A stretch of DNA of 40,211 nt. Source: Bacteroidales bacterium. Its GTDB lineage: Bacteria > Bacteroidota > Bacteroidia > Bacteroidales > UBA932. This document shows positions 1 to 7,994 of this stretch, in pieces. The notes under the pieces are model-generated. The model was not told the origin of the DNA. It saw only the letters and a program-made list of their open reading frames with translations, and searched no databases. Position 1 is the stretch's first letter; every line of letters begins with the position of its first letter. Made by a program: the position numbers and the translations under genes. The DNA is taken from NCBI GenBank assembly GCA_022774085.1, contig JALFNZ010000062.1:1-40211 (forward strand), read 5' to 3'.

Positions 1-2
1 AT

Positions 3-560
3 ACAATTGGCGACTATCTCGCTTCCAAGTTCAAAGAGCCTAAGACAGACACCAATGCTCCTGAGTTTGAAGCTGCAGAAAAAGCTGTCAAGGACAAAAT
101 CAGCAAACTTTTCTCTATTAAAGGAAAACGTTCTGTCGACTCATTCCACAAGGAACTCGGACACATCATGTGGGAGTATGTCGGAATGGCACGTAACGAG
201 GCTGGTCTCAAGAAGGCAATCAAACTCATTCAGGAACTTAAGGCTGAGTTTTGGAAGAACGTATATGTAGCCGGTGTAAACGGTGAGTTCAACCAGGAAC
301 TTGAGAAAGCTCTTCGTCTTGCTGACTTCTTTGAAATCGGTGAACTCATGGCTCGTGACGCCCTTAACAGGAACGAGTCCTGCGGTGGTCACTTCCGTGA
401 GGAAATGCAGACAGAAGATGGTGAGACCAAGAGGGATGACCAGAACTACATGTACGTTGCTGCATGGGAGTACAAGGGAGAAGGTGCTGAGCCAGAGCTT
501 CATAAGGAGCCTCTTGTTTATGAGAACATTAAGATTGCAACAAGAAACTATAAAGACTAA
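3..560 (+). CDS. sdhA: Fumarate reductase/succinate dehydrogenase flavoprotein subunit, C-terminal part
   Basis: This is the 3' part of the FAD subunit that interconverts fumarate and succinate at the membrane. The reading frame is open from the window edge (frame 3) to a TAA at 558-560, so the start, FAD site and catalytic residues lie outside. The visible 185 or so residues are the helical C-terminal domain: conserved stretches include [38 protein letters not shown] and the terminal [18 protein letters not shown]. The [11 protein letters not shown] segment is typical of the domain that packs over the active site. The iron-sulfur subunit starts 5 bp after the stop, so the two are co-transcribed. 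In anaerobic Bacteroidales the complex mostly runs as a fumarate reductase; that is family knowledge, not seen here. Confidence 0.93.
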   Translation, partial: TIGDYLASKFKEPKTDTNAPEFEAAEKAVKDKISKLFSIKGKRSVDSFHKELGHIMWEYVGMARNEAGLKKAIKLIQELKAEFWKNVYVAGVNGEFNQELEKALRLADFFEIGELMARDALNRNESCGGHFREEMQTEDGETKRDDQNYMYVAAWEYKGEGAEPELHKEPLVYENIKIATRNYKD

Positions 561-565
561 TTGAC

Positions 566-1345
566 ATGGATTTGACATTGAAAGTTTGGCGTCAGAAAAA
601 CGCCAAGTCAGCAGGACACTTTGAGACATATAAGGTAAAGAACATTTCTCCTGACAGTTCTTTCCTCGAAATGCTCGATATCCTCAATGAACAGTTGATA
701 GCAGAGGGTCTGGATCCTGTTGCAGTCGATAAAGGTTGCAAGAGCAGTGGTCCTGTATCATTTGACCACGATTGCCGTGAAGGTATTTGCGGAGCATGTT
801 CGTTGTATATCAACGGCAGGGCACATGGTCCAGACGATGAAGTTACTACTTGCCAGCTTCACATGCGTAAATTCAAAGATGGCGACACTATAACAATCGA
901 GCCTTGGAGAAGCAAGGGATTCCCTGTAATCAAAGACCTCGTTGTGGATCGTCAGGCATTTGATAAGATTCTTCAGGCTGGTGGATTTATTTCAGTGGGA
1001 ACAGGTGGTGTTCCTGATGGTAATGCCATTGCAATCTCTCACGAGAAAGCTGAAGAGAGCATGGATGGTGCAGCTTGTATCGGTTGCGGTGCTTGTGTTG
1101 CTACTTGTAAGAACGGTTCTGCAATGCTCTTCGTAGCTGCACGCGTAAGCTCTCTTGCTCTTCTTCCTCAGGGTAAGGTAGAGGGTGCAAAACGTGCTAA
1201 AGCAATGGTTGCAAAAATGGATGAGCTCGGATTCGGCGCTTGTACAAACACCAGAGCATGTGAAATGGAATGTCCTAAACATATTACAGTATCACATATT
1301 GCACGTCTGAACAGAGAGTATCTTTGTGCTAAATTCCAGGACTAA
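566..1345 (+). CDS. sdhB: Fumarate reductase/succinate dehydrogenase iron-sulfur subunit
   Basis: A 259-residue electron-transfer subunit that links the flavoprotein to the membrane cytochrome b. The N-terminal plant-ferredoxin-like domain carries the [2Fe-2S] motif [10 protein letters not shown] and a later Cys in TTCQLH. The C-terminal domain has [17 protein letters not shown] and a final cysteine pair in [10 protein letters not shown], which bind the [4Fe-4S] and [3Fe-4S] clusters. All expected cysteines are present and the length fits the Bacteroidota family. The ATG follows the sdhA stop by 5 bp and the gene ends before a strong hairpin, so it is the last gene of its operon. The cytochrome b subunit is not downstream and presumably lies upstream of the window. 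Confidence 0.95.
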   Translation: MDLTLKVWRQKNAKSAGHFETYKVKNISPDSSFLEMLDILNEQLIAEGLDPVAVDKGCKSSGPVSFDHDCREGICGACSLYINGRAHGPDDEVTTCQLHMRKFKDGDTITIEPWRSKGFPVIKDLVVDRQAFDKILQAGGFISVGTGGVPDGNAIAISHEKAEESMDGAACIGCGACVATCKNGSAMLFVAARVSSLALLPQGKVEGAKRAKAMVAKMDELGFGACTNTRACEMECPKHITVSHIARLNREYLCAKFQD

Positions 1346-1361
1346 ATCCTATAAATTATAC

Positions 1362-1397
1362 AAAAAGAGAGGCTGACCCCGTCAGCCTCTCTTTTTT
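1362..1397. terminator. Bidirectional intrinsic terminator between sdhB and hflX
   Basis: A perfect 12-bp stem (1366-1377 with 1381-1392) closes on a CCC loop. An A-tract precedes it (1362-1366) and a T-tract follows (1392-1397), so it can stop transcription from both sides. It lies 16 bp after the sdhB stop and about 90 bp beyond the hflX stop, where the two genes converge. Confidence 0.93.
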
Positions 1398-1487
1398 ATA
1401 TAATTTTCACAGTAATCCCTAATCATTCCAATCTGATTATTCCCTTGTAATTTCTACGGGAGGTACAAAGCACTGAAATGGATAAAT

Positions 1488-2675
1488 TTACCAAAGAAAA
1501 TTATCAAAAGGATACCTCCCCGCATGAATCTCAGCCACCATCTTATAAAGGTCACCCCTCAATTTGTCGATACCGATTCTATTCTTGGCGGAGATAAAAA
1601 TACAAGGAGTATTCTCCTTCGCAATCCAGCTGTTCTTAAATTCTTCTAAAGTGTAATTTTCAGGCCTTTTAGGCTCTAACGAGAACTCATCGTACTCTTC
1701 ATACCTATAAGCATCAATCTTGTTAAAAACAACGAAAATAGGCTTGTTTATAGCCTTGATATCTTTCAGTGTTTCTTCGACAACTCTTATATGCTCTTCA
1801 AAATTAGGATGAGATATGTCCACAACATGCATCAGAATATCAGCTTCTCGTACCTCATCCAGGGTACTTTTGAATGCTTCAACAAGTTGTGTGGGCAGTT
1901 TTCTGATAAAACCTACCGTGTCACTTAGCAGGAATGGAACATTTTCAATGACCACTTTTCTGACAGTAGTATCAAGGGTAGCAAACAGTTTATTCTCCGC
2001 AAAAACATCGCTCTTGGCCAGCAGATTCATCAATGTGCTCTTACCCACATTGGTATATCCGACAAGAGAAATTCTTACTAATGAACCTCTGTTTCCACGC
2101 TGTGAAGCCATCTGCTTGTCAACTTTCTTCAGTTGTTCTTTCAGTTTGCTAATCTTATCCTGGATGATTCTTCGGTCTGTTTCAATCTGGGTTTCACCAG
2201 GACCTCTCATTCCTATACCTCCCTTCTGCCTTTCAAGGTGAGTCCACATACGCGTCAGACGAGGAAGAAGGTACTGATATTGAGCAAGTTCCACCTGCAT
2301 TTTAGCATAAGCAGTCTTTGCCCTCTGAGCAAAAATATCAAGAATAAGGTTAGTTCTGTCCAATATCCTTACGTTAAGTTCCTTTTCTATGTTTCTCAAC
2401 TGGGTAGGGGAGAGCTCATCATCGAAGATTACTACATCAATAAAGTTTTCTTCAATATAGGTCTTTATTTCTTGAAGTTTACCACTTCTTATATATGTCC
2501 TGTTGTCAGGCTTATCTACTTTCTGAATGAATTTCTTTTGACCTTCAGCTCCTGCAGTCTCCGCAAGAAACTCAAGTTCATCAAGATATTCCATTATCTG
2601 TCTTTCGTCGTCACCCTGCTTGATTACACCTACGAAGACAGCCTTTTCTCTATATTTTTCTTCTAATTTAGCCAT
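1488..2675 (-). CDS. hflX: Ribosome-associated GTPase HflX
   Basis: A 395-residue GTPase of the HflX family, which binds the 50S subunit and splits stalled or stress-inactivated 70S ribosomes. The N-terminal HflX domain runs to about residue 170 and contains a glycine-rich linker (RQKGGIGMRGPGETQIE) typical of the family. The G domain follows with G1 GYTNVGKST, G3 DTVGF and G4 NKID. The length is normal for Bacteroidota. No -7 box is visible before the gene, and the transcription terminator of tonB ends only 11 bp from the ATG, so expression probably depends on readthrough from tonB. Confidence 0.95.
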   Translation of the reverse strand: MAKLEEKYREKAVFVGVIKQGDDERQIMEYLDELEFLAETAGAEGQKKFIQKVDKPDNRTYIRSGKLQEIKTYIEENFIDVVIFDDELSPTQLRNIEKELNVRILDRTNLILDIFAQRAKTAYAKMQVELAQYQYLLPRLTRMWTHLERQKGGIGMRGPGETQIETDRRIIQDKISKLKEQLKKVDKQMASQRGNRGSLVRISLVGYTNVGKSTLMNLLAKSDVFAENKLFATLDTTVRKVVIENVPFLLSDTVGFIRKLPTQLVEAFKSTLDEVREADILMHVVDISHPNFEEHIRVVEETLKDIKAINKPIFVVFNKIDAYRYEEYDEFSLEPKRPENYTLEEFKNSWIAKENTPCIFISAKNRIGIDKLRGDLYKMVAEIHAGRYPFDNFLW

Positions 2676-2684
2676 TTTAATCAG

Positions 2685-2718
2685 AAAAACGACCGATCAA
2701 ATCTTTGGTCGGTCGTTT
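2685..2718 (-). terminator. Terminator of tonB, placed just before hflX
   Basis: A 10-bp perfect outer stem (2687-2696 with 2709-2718) can extend inward by a few more pairs. Read on the minus strand it is followed by a run of five T (complement of 2685-2689). It ends the tonB transcript, yet the hflX ATG (2673-2675) follows 11 bp later. Confidence 0.85.
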
Positions 2719-2735
2719 ATATTATTATTGTCAAA

Positions 2736-3425
2736 TTATCTCAACTGGAAGATTACAGGGAATGTGTAGGTTACAGGAACCGCACGGTCTCTCTGTTTTC
2801 CCGGTTTCCACTTAGGAGACATTGAAACTACTCTGACAGCCTCTTTATCAAGTGAAGGGTCAACACCACGAAGAACTTTTACCTTGGTAACCGATCCATC
2901 TTTCTCAACTGTAAACTGGAGTGTAACACGACCCTGTACACCATTTTCCTTTGCAATCTCAGGATAAACGAGTCTTGAGTTCACCCATTTTGAGAATTGG
3001 TTAGCATCTCCACCCTGGAATGACGGCTTTTCCTCTACGAGCTGGAATGGGATAGCCTCTTCCTCGACAACTTCCTCTTCAACCTCTACATAGTCCATAA
3101 TCTCAACTCCTGAGTCTGCATTATCCTCGAGGTTCATGAACATGTCATCATCAACTTTAATTTCATCGTCAACGATGTCGATCTGGTCTGAAAGGATAGG
3201 AATCTTAGGTGCTGATGGTGGAGGAGGAGGAGTTTCCTGGGTAATAGGAATAATTTCCTCTTCGGTTACGACCTGGGTCGTATCTTCAAGTGAAGATACA
3301 GTAGTTTCAGTGCTTGTCCACTCGAATCCTACGAGTGTAATGCCTAATGCAATCACAAGCCCAATTTCCACAAACAGGAGTTTCTTGTTCTCCAAGCTTG
3401 CCTTCTCTGACTTTTTGATTTCCAT
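2736..3425 (-). CDS. tonB: TonB family energy transducer
   Basis: A 229-residue inner-membrane protein that carries proton-motive energy to outer-membrane TonB-dependent (SusC-like) transporters. It has a short cytoplasmic N-terminus, one membrane segment at about residues 17-36 (LFVEIGLVIALGITLVGFEW), and an acidic and proline-rich periplasmic stretch with a PPPPPSAPKIP block. The C-terminal TonB domain (about 150-229) has the Bacteroidota hallmarks YPEIAKENGVQGRVTLQFTV and SPKWKPGKQRDRAVPVTYTFP. It is divergent from ybeY, has its own good promoter and its own terminator. Confidence 0.95.
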   Translation of the reverse strand: MEIKKSEKASLENKKLLFVEIGLVIALGITLVGFEWTSTETTVSSLEDTTQVVTEEEIIPITQETPPPPPSAPKIPILSDQIDIVDDEIKVDDDMFMNLEDNADSGVEIMDYVEVEEEVVEEEAIPFQLVEEKPSFQGGDANQFSKWVNSRLVYPEIAKENGVQGRVTLQFTVEKDGSVTKVKVLRGVDPSLDKEAVRVVSMSPKWKPGKQRDRAVPVTYTFPVIFQLR

Positions 3426-3461
3426 ATCTGTTAGTGTATTTATAAATTCACTTTTGCCCGG

Positions 3462-3492
3462 TAAAGTTAGAAAGAATAATTTTTATTTCAAA
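3462..3492 (-). promoter_or_regulatory. Promoter of tonB (-33/-7)
   Basis: On the minus strand TTTG (3492-3489) is followed after exactly 19 bp by TAACTTTA (3469-3462), a one-mismatch match to the TAnnTTTG box. Transcription would start near 3455, about 30 bp before the tonB ATG. Confidence 0.65.
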
Positions 3493-3516
3493 CTTTTTAT
3501 ACATTTTGTAGATTTG
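3486..3516 (+). promoter_or_regulatory. Promoter of ybeY-mnmG
   Basis: TAGATTTG at 3509-3516 is a perfect -7 box, with TTTC at 3486-3489 in the -33 position 19 bp upstream. The -33 element overlaps that of the divergent tonB promoter, so the two promoters sit back to back and may compete. The ybeY ATG is 16 bp downstream of the box. Confidence 0.6.
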
Positions 3517-3532
3517 CAAAAAATTATTTACC

Positions 3533-3952
3533 ATGATTTCCTATTATTTTGAGGATACAGACTTCATTTTTAAGGGTAAAACCAAGAATAACCGTTGGTT
3601 GAAACTTGTTGCCGAGAGTGAGATTCGACGTATCGGCAACATCTCTATTATTTTCTGTTCAGATAATTACATTCTTGATGTTAACCAGAAATACCTTCAA
3701 CATGATTATTTTACCGATATCATCACTTTTGATTATTGTGAATCTGATAAACTGTCAGGGGATCTTTTCATAAGTGTTGACAGTGTAAGAGAGAACTCCA
3801 TTGAATACGGTACTGAGTTCGAAGACGAATTAAACAGGGTGATTGTTCATGGAGTCTTGCATCTTATCGGTTATGATGACCATTCAAAGTCTGATATTGA
3901 AATGATGAGGAAGAAGGAGAATTACTATCTTTCATTAAGAGATCTTATATAA
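3533..3952 (+). CDS. ybeY: Endoribonuclease YbeY, rRNA maturation factor
   Basis: A 139-residue zinc-dependent single-strand endoribonuclease that takes part in 16S rRNA 3'-end processing and 70S quality control. The metal-binding signature HGVLHLIGYDDH is intact near the C-terminus, and the Bacteroidota forms are similarly short. The stop and the mnmG start overlap by one base (TAATG), which indicates translational coupling; both genes act on RNA of the translation machinery. Confidence 0.93.
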   Translation: MISYYFEDTDFIFKGKTKNNRWLKLVAESEIRRIGNISIIFCSDNYILDVNQKYLQHDYFTDIITFDYCESDKLSGDLFISVDSVRENSIEYGTEFEDELNRVIVHGVLHLIGYDDHSKSDIEMMRKKENYYLSLRDLI

Positions 3953-6051
3953 TGTTTGGAAATAATTATGATGTTATAGTAGTAGGAGGAGGTCATGCCG
4001 GTTGTGAAGCTGCAATGGCCGCCTCAAAGATGGGTTCATCGGTTTTGCTTATATCCATGGATATGGGCAAATTTGCTCAAATGTCCTGCAATCCAGCTAT
4101 AGGTGGAATAGCTAAAGGTCAGATAGTCAGGGAGATAGATGCTTTGGGAGGATACACAGGTATAGTAACTGATTCTTCTACTCTCCAGTTCCGCATGCTT
4201 AATCGATCCAAAGGACCAGCAATGTGGAGTCCTCGTGCTCAATGTGATAAAATCCATTTCTCTCTTAACTGGCGAAAAATCCTTGAAAGTAATTGTAAAT
4301 TAGATATTTACCAAGATACAGTCACAAATTTTATCTTTTCAGAATCGAAAATTTCAGGAGTCCGTACAACTACCGGGGCAATTTTCAATTCTCAGACAGT
4401 TATCTTGACAGCCGGGACCTTCCTTGACGGAAAAATGTTCATCGGAAGAACAATGTTCGAAGGAGGCAGGATAGGTGAGTTACCTTCACACGGATTAACT
4501 TCTCAACTTGTTTCCATGGGAATAAGGACAGCAAGAATGAAAACCGGTACACCCCCTCGAATTGATATTTCTTCTGTCAATACATCCAGACTTGTTCATC
4601 AGACCGGAGATACAGTTCCTGACAAATTCTCTTATCTTCCATATCTTTCGACAGCACAGAATGGAACTCCTCAGATGCCTTGTTTCATTGTCCATACCAA
4701 TCCTCAGGTTCATGATATCCTGAAAAGCGGATTCGGTGACTCTCCTCTTTTCACTGGATTGATAAAAGGTATAGGACCACGTTACTGCCCTAGTATTGAA
4801 GATAAACTCAGAACATTTGCAGATAAACAAGAACATCAGCTATTCCTTGAACCAGAAGGACGTTTTACTAATGAATATTATCTCCAGGGATTTTCTTCTT
4901 CCCTTCCTTTGAATATCCAGATGGATGCTCTTCATTCAATCCAGGGATTAGAAGATGTTAAAGTGTTCCGTCCTGCTTATGCAGTCGAGTATGACTATTT
5001 CGACCCGACTCAGCTCAAACCTAACCTTGAATTGAAAGAGATAGAAAACTTGTTCTTTGCAGGACAGATAAACGGAACAACTGGATATGAGGAAGCTGCA
5101 GCCCAGGGTTTAATGGCTGGTATAAACGCTCATCTCAAGGTTCATGAAAAAGACCCGTTCATTTTGAAAAGAGACGAGGCTTATATAGGTGTTCTTATAG
5201 ATGACCTCATTACTAAGGGAGTTGATGAACCTTATAGAATGTTTACTTCAAGAGCTGAATATAGGATTCTTCTCAGACAGGATAATGCTGACCTGAGACT
5301 GACTCCTTTATCTCACAATATAGGATTCGCAGACGATTTCAGGTATGATTATACAATGAAAAAATACGATAAGATTTCATCTTTAAACGAGTTTTTCGAA
5401 CAAGCATCCATCAAACCAGATGAGGTTAATTCATATTTGGAGTCAGTTTCATCTGCCCCTGTTGAGCATAGAGTTAAGATATCAAATCTTATATCACGTC
5501 CTCAAACATCAATTCATTCTATTTTTGATTTAGTTCCACGTGGAACTTTAAATAAATATCAAATTAATGTTGATGATATGTTTGATTCTCCGATTAATTG
5601 TATATGCCAAGAATATTCAGAGCTTGTTAAATATAATTCATATTCTGATTTAAGTAATACTTTAGGTAAAGAATCAGGTAAAGTTATTTCAATGGCAGAT
5701 GCCGGATATGTACTTCAGACAAATTCAGAATATCCCTTATCACTTCTTGAAAAGGGAAGAATGGATGAAATTATAAAAGAAAATTACAAGAGAGAGATTC
5801 TTGATTCCTCAGAGATTTCTATCAAGTATAAGGGCTATATCGAGAGAGAAAAACAACTTGCTGATAAAATCCAACGTTTGGAGAATCTTCTAATTCCTGA
5901 AGATTTCGACTTTGATAAAGTGGAAAGCCTTTCTATTGAATGCAGACAGAAATTGAAAAAATATTCTCCTCGTACTATAGCACAAGCTTCTCGAATATCG
6001 GGAGTATCACCAGCTGATATATCTGTTCTGTTGGTTTATTTTGGAAGATAA
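3952..6051 (+). CDS. mnmG: tRNA uridine-5-carboxymethylaminomethyl modification enzyme MnmG (GidA), with an insertion
   Basis: The FAD-binding partner of MnmE; the complex installs the cmnm5 group at U34 of tRNAs. The Rossmann motif GGGHAGCEAA begins at residue 12, MSCNPAIGGIAKGQIVREIDA follows, and the C-terminal QASRISGVSPADISVLLVYFGR is typical. The protein has 699 residues, while the Bacteroidota enzyme I know has about 628. The excess lies between the segment ending LISRP and the segment EISIKYKGYIERE: about 103 residues here against about 33 normally. The extra block starts near residue 530 and its DNA is more AT-rich than the rest. A parS-like palindrome lies exactly at its upstream edge. 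All catalytic regions appear intact, so the enzyme is probably active. Confidence 0.95.
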   Translation: MFGNNYDVIVVGGGHAGCEAAMAASKMGSSVLLISMDMGKFAQMSCNPAIGGIAKGQIVREIDALGGYTGIVTDSSTLQFRMLNRSKGPAMWSPRAQCDKIHFSLNWRKILESNCKLDIYQDTVTNFIFSESKISGVRTTTGAIFNSQTVILTAGTFLDGKMFIGRTMFEGGRIGELPSHGLTSQLVSMGIRTARMKTGTPPRIDISSVNTSRLVHQTGDTVPDKFSYLPYLSTAQNGTPQMPCFIVHTNPQVHDILKSGFGDSPLFTGLIKGIGPRYCPSIEDKLRTFADKQEHQLFLEPEGRFTNEYYLQGFSSSLPLNIQMDALHSIQGLEDVKVFRPAYAVEYDYFDPTQLKPNLELKEIENLFFAGQINGTTGYEEAAAQGLMAGINAHLKVHEKDPFILKRDEAYIGVLIDDLITKGVDEPYRMFTSRAEYRILLRQDNADLRLTPLSHNIGFADDFRYDYTMKKYDKISSLNEFFEQASIKPDEVNSYLESVSSAPVEHRVKISNLISRPQTSIHSIFDLVPRGTLNKYQINVDDMFDSPINCICQEYSELVKYNSYSDLSNTLGKESGKVISMADAGYVLQTNSEYPLSLLEKGRMDEIIKENYKREILDSSEISIKYKGYIEREKQLADKIQRLENLLIPEDFDFDKVESLSIECRQKLKKYSPRTIAQASRISGVSPADISVLLVYFGR
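5532..5547. other. parS-like 16-bp palindrome inside mnmG
   Basis: AGTTCCACGTGGAACT is a perfect palindrome with the core GTTCCACGTGGAAC. This corresponds to the ParB-binding centromere parS (consensus TGTTTCACGTGAAACA, with the C/G variant known in many bacteria). It is in frame in mnmG and encodes VPRGT at residues 528-532. An identical copy lies 522 bp downstream. Confidence 0.65.
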
Positions 6052-6053
6052 AA

Positions 6054-6069
6054 AGTTCCACGTGGAACT
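6054..6069. other. parS-like 16-bp palindrome between mnmG and ruvA
   Basis: The same 16 bases as at 5532-5547, two bases after the mnmG stop and 12 bp before the ruvA stop on the other strand. It has no T-tract, so it does not look like a terminator. An exact repeat in a non-coding position argues for selection on the DNA itself. Confidence 0.68.
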
Positions 6070-6081
6070 AAAACCATAAGC

Positions 6082-6666
6082 CTAGAGTTTTTTCAGAGCG
6101 AGTTTTATAAGCTCCTCGACAGAAGCTCCAGGCTTTTCTTTTATAATAGAATTAAGCACTTTGTTGACATTTGGTTTTGTGAATCCTAGCATAACCAAAG
6201 CCGTGGTAGCTTCTTCTGCGTTGCTGTTTGCTGCACTTTGGAAGAGGGTAGTGTCCGATCCTCCACCTTTGACTACCTTATCCTTCAGCTCAAGAATGAG
6301 TCTCTGGGCGCTTTTGAGACCGATACCTTTTATGCTTTTTATCTTGTTGATGTCCTCTGATATTATTGCATTTCTGATTTCATCCGCTGTAAGGGAAGAT
6401 AACATCATTCTTGCAGTGGATGCTCCTATACCTGACACTCCAATCAGAAGACGGAATAGTTCCCTTTCATCCTTTGTACAGAATCCATAGTAGAGTTCCT
6501 CGTCTTCACGCAAGTAATGATGGATATATACGATAACATCCTCTTTTGTGTTGAATCCTTCATAGGATTGAAGTGAAATAAGTATTCTGTATCCTATTCC
6601 ATGACACTCTACTACCATATCCGTTGGTGTCAATTCTATGGTTCTGCCTTTAATATAATCTATCAT
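6082..6666 (-). CDS. ruvA: Holliday junction DNA helicase subunit RuvA
   Basis: RuvA binds four-way junctions as a tetramer and loads the RuvB motor. From the ATG at 6664-6666 the protein is 194 residues and begins MIDYIKGRTIELTPTDMVV, the standard N-terminal OB domain. Two helix-hairpin-helix motifs follow (LLIGVSGIGASTARMMLS and IKSIKGIGLKSAQRLILELK), then a linker and the C-terminal RuvB-binding domain (ALVMLGFTKPNVNKVLN). An upstream in-frame ATG at 6705 is rejected because a -7 box (6701-6694) lies downstream of it. The gene converges with mnmG and is divergent from sufS. Confidence 0.95.
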   Translation of the reverse strand: MIDYIKGRTIELTPTDMVVECHGIGYRILISLQSYEGFNTKEDVIVYIHHYLREDEELYYGFCTKDERELFRLLIGVSGIGASTARMMLSSLTADEIRNAIISEDINKIKSIKGIGLKSAQRLILELKDKVVKGGGSDTTLFQSAANSNAEEATTALVMLGFTKPNVNKVLNSIIKEKPGASVEELIKLALKKL

Positions 6667-6693
6667 AATGCTGCCTGATTTTTGTATCTGATG

Positions 6694-6701
6694 CAAATTT
6701 A
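6694..6701 (-). promoter_or_regulatory. -7 box of ruvA
   Basis: TAAATTTG on the minus strand, ending 27 bp before the chosen ruvA ATG. I see no clear TTTG at the -33 position. Confidence 0.5.
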
Positions 6702-6735
6702 TCATAAAATCAGATTAAAAGAGAAATATGTTTAG

Positions 6736-6743
6736 TAAATTTG
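6736..6743 (+). promoter_or_regulatory. -7 box of the sufS-glyS operon
   Basis: TAAATTTG, perfect for TAnnTTTG, lies 20 bp before the ATG at 6764. It falls inside a possible longer reading of sufS starting at 6728 and therefore supports the downstream start. The -33 element is not convincing. Confidence 0.5.
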
Positions 6744-6763
6744 CAGGATTTTCAGATAATAAT

Positions 6764-7993
6764 ATGGCTTCTATTAGTGACATACGTTCCATGTTCCCGG
6801 CACTTGAAAGAAAAGTGTATGGGAAGAGTCTTGTGTATTTGGACAATGCTGCCACAGGACAAAGACTTTCCTCTGTGATTGAAATGTGGGATGAATCGAG
6901 CAGAAACCACAATTCTAATCTTCACAGAGCTGTTCATTTGCTCGCATCCGAGGCAACAGAGGAATATGAGTCTGCAAGGGATGCAATAAGGCAGTATATC
7001 AATGCTGAAAGCAGGGAAGAGGTTATTTTTACCTCCGGAACAACAGCTTCGATCAATCTTGTAGCTTATAGTTTCGGCGAAGCCTTTGTTAAGGAAGGAA
7101 GTGAAATCATTGTCACGGAAGTTGAACATCATTCCAATATAGTTCCGTGGCAGTTACTCTGTCAAAGGAAGGGTGCTTTCCTGAAAGTGCTTCCTGTGGA
7201 TGATGATGGATATCTCAGAATTGAATGTCTTGAGAAAATGATAAACGACAATACTGCGATAGTATGTGTCAGTCATATTTCCAATGTTCTGGGCATTGTG
7301 AATCCGGTGAAGGAAATTGTGAGGATATGTCATTTAAAAGGTATTCCTGTCTTGATAGATGGTGCTCAGGGAGTTGTTCACTGCAGTGTGGATGTGCAGG
7401 ATCTTGATTGTGATTTTTATGCCTTTTCAGGTCATAAGATTTATGCTGCAACCGGTACAGGAGTATTGTATGGAAAGAAGAGATGGCTTGAAGCAATGCC
7501 TCCGTTCTTGGGAGGTGGGGAGATGGTCGGTACGGTGAAATTCTCCGGAACCACTTATGCTCCGCTTCCTATGAAGTTTGAAGCTGGAACTCAGAACTTT
7601 TCTTCAGCTATTACCATCAGACCAGCTTTAGAATTCCTTAAATCATTGAATGATAAGGAGTTAAATCAATATTATGAAAAAGTGAAGACTTTTGTATATG
7701 ATTCTCTTATAAATGATAAGAGAATTCGACTTTTTGGTGTTCCTCGTGGAACAACCGAAGACAAGATTCCTTTGTTTTCGTTCTGTGTTGAAGGGGTTCA
7801 TCATGAGGATTTGGCTCTTATTTTAGATAAGATGGGTATAGCAACCAGGTCCGGACAAATGTGTGCAGAGCCAATAATGGACAGGTTCGGAGTGTCTGGT
7901 ATGCTCCGGGCTTCATTTGCTCCGTATAATACCATTGAAGAGGCTGAATATTTTATTGAATGCCTGAACAGGGCAATAAAGATGTTAAGATAA
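6764..7993 (+). CDS. sufS: Cysteine desulfurase, SufS class
   Basis: A PLP enzyme that takes sulfur from cysteine as a persulfide for iron-sulfur cluster assembly. The start at 6764 gives MASISDIRSMFPALERKVYG and 409 residues, normal for group II desulfurases. The PLP lysine is Lys225 in FSGHKIYAATGTG, and the persulfide-forming cysteine is Cys367 in TRSGQMCAEPIM, in the short SufS-type loop. The next gene starts 1 bp after the stop and encodes the sulfur acceptor SufE, so the two form a working pair. SufBCD are not in the window. A one-mismatch parS-like sequence lies in the coding region at 7738-7753. Confidence 0.94.
   Translation: MASISDIRSMFPALERKVYGKSLVYLDNAATGQRLSSVIEMWDESSRNHNSNLHRAVHLLASEATEEYESARDAIRQYINAESREEVIFTSGTTASINLVAYSFGEAFVKEGSEIIVTEVEHHSNIVPWQLLCQRKGAFLKVLPVDDDGYLRIECLEKMINDNTAIVCVSHISNVLGIVNPVKEIVRICHLKGIPVLIDGAQGVVHCSVDVQDLDCDFYAFSGHKIYAATGTGVLYGKKRWLEAMPPFLGGGEMVGTVKFSGTTYAPLPMKFEAGTQNFSSAITIRPALEFLKSLNDKELNQYYEKVKTFVYDSLINDKRIRLFGVPRGTTEDKIPLFSFCVEGVHHEDLALILDKMGIATRSGQMCAEPIMDRFGVSGMLRASFAPYNTIEEAEYFIECLNRAIKMLR
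7738..7753. other. Imperfect parS-like site inside sufS
   Basis: TGTTCCTCGTGGAACA differs from a perfect parS-type palindrome at one core base (T for A at 7744). Like the mnmG copy it encodes Val-Pro-Arg-Gly-Thr. It is 1.7 kb from the intergenic copy. One mismatch in the CACGTG core may abolish binding, so this is weaker than the two exact copies. Confidence 0.35.
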
Positions 7994-7994
7994 T

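Noticed and set aside
6054-6069. Terminator between mnmG and ruvA
   Set aside because: The stem is a perfect palindrome without a loop or T-tract and is repeated inside mnmG, so a DNA-binding site is the better reading.
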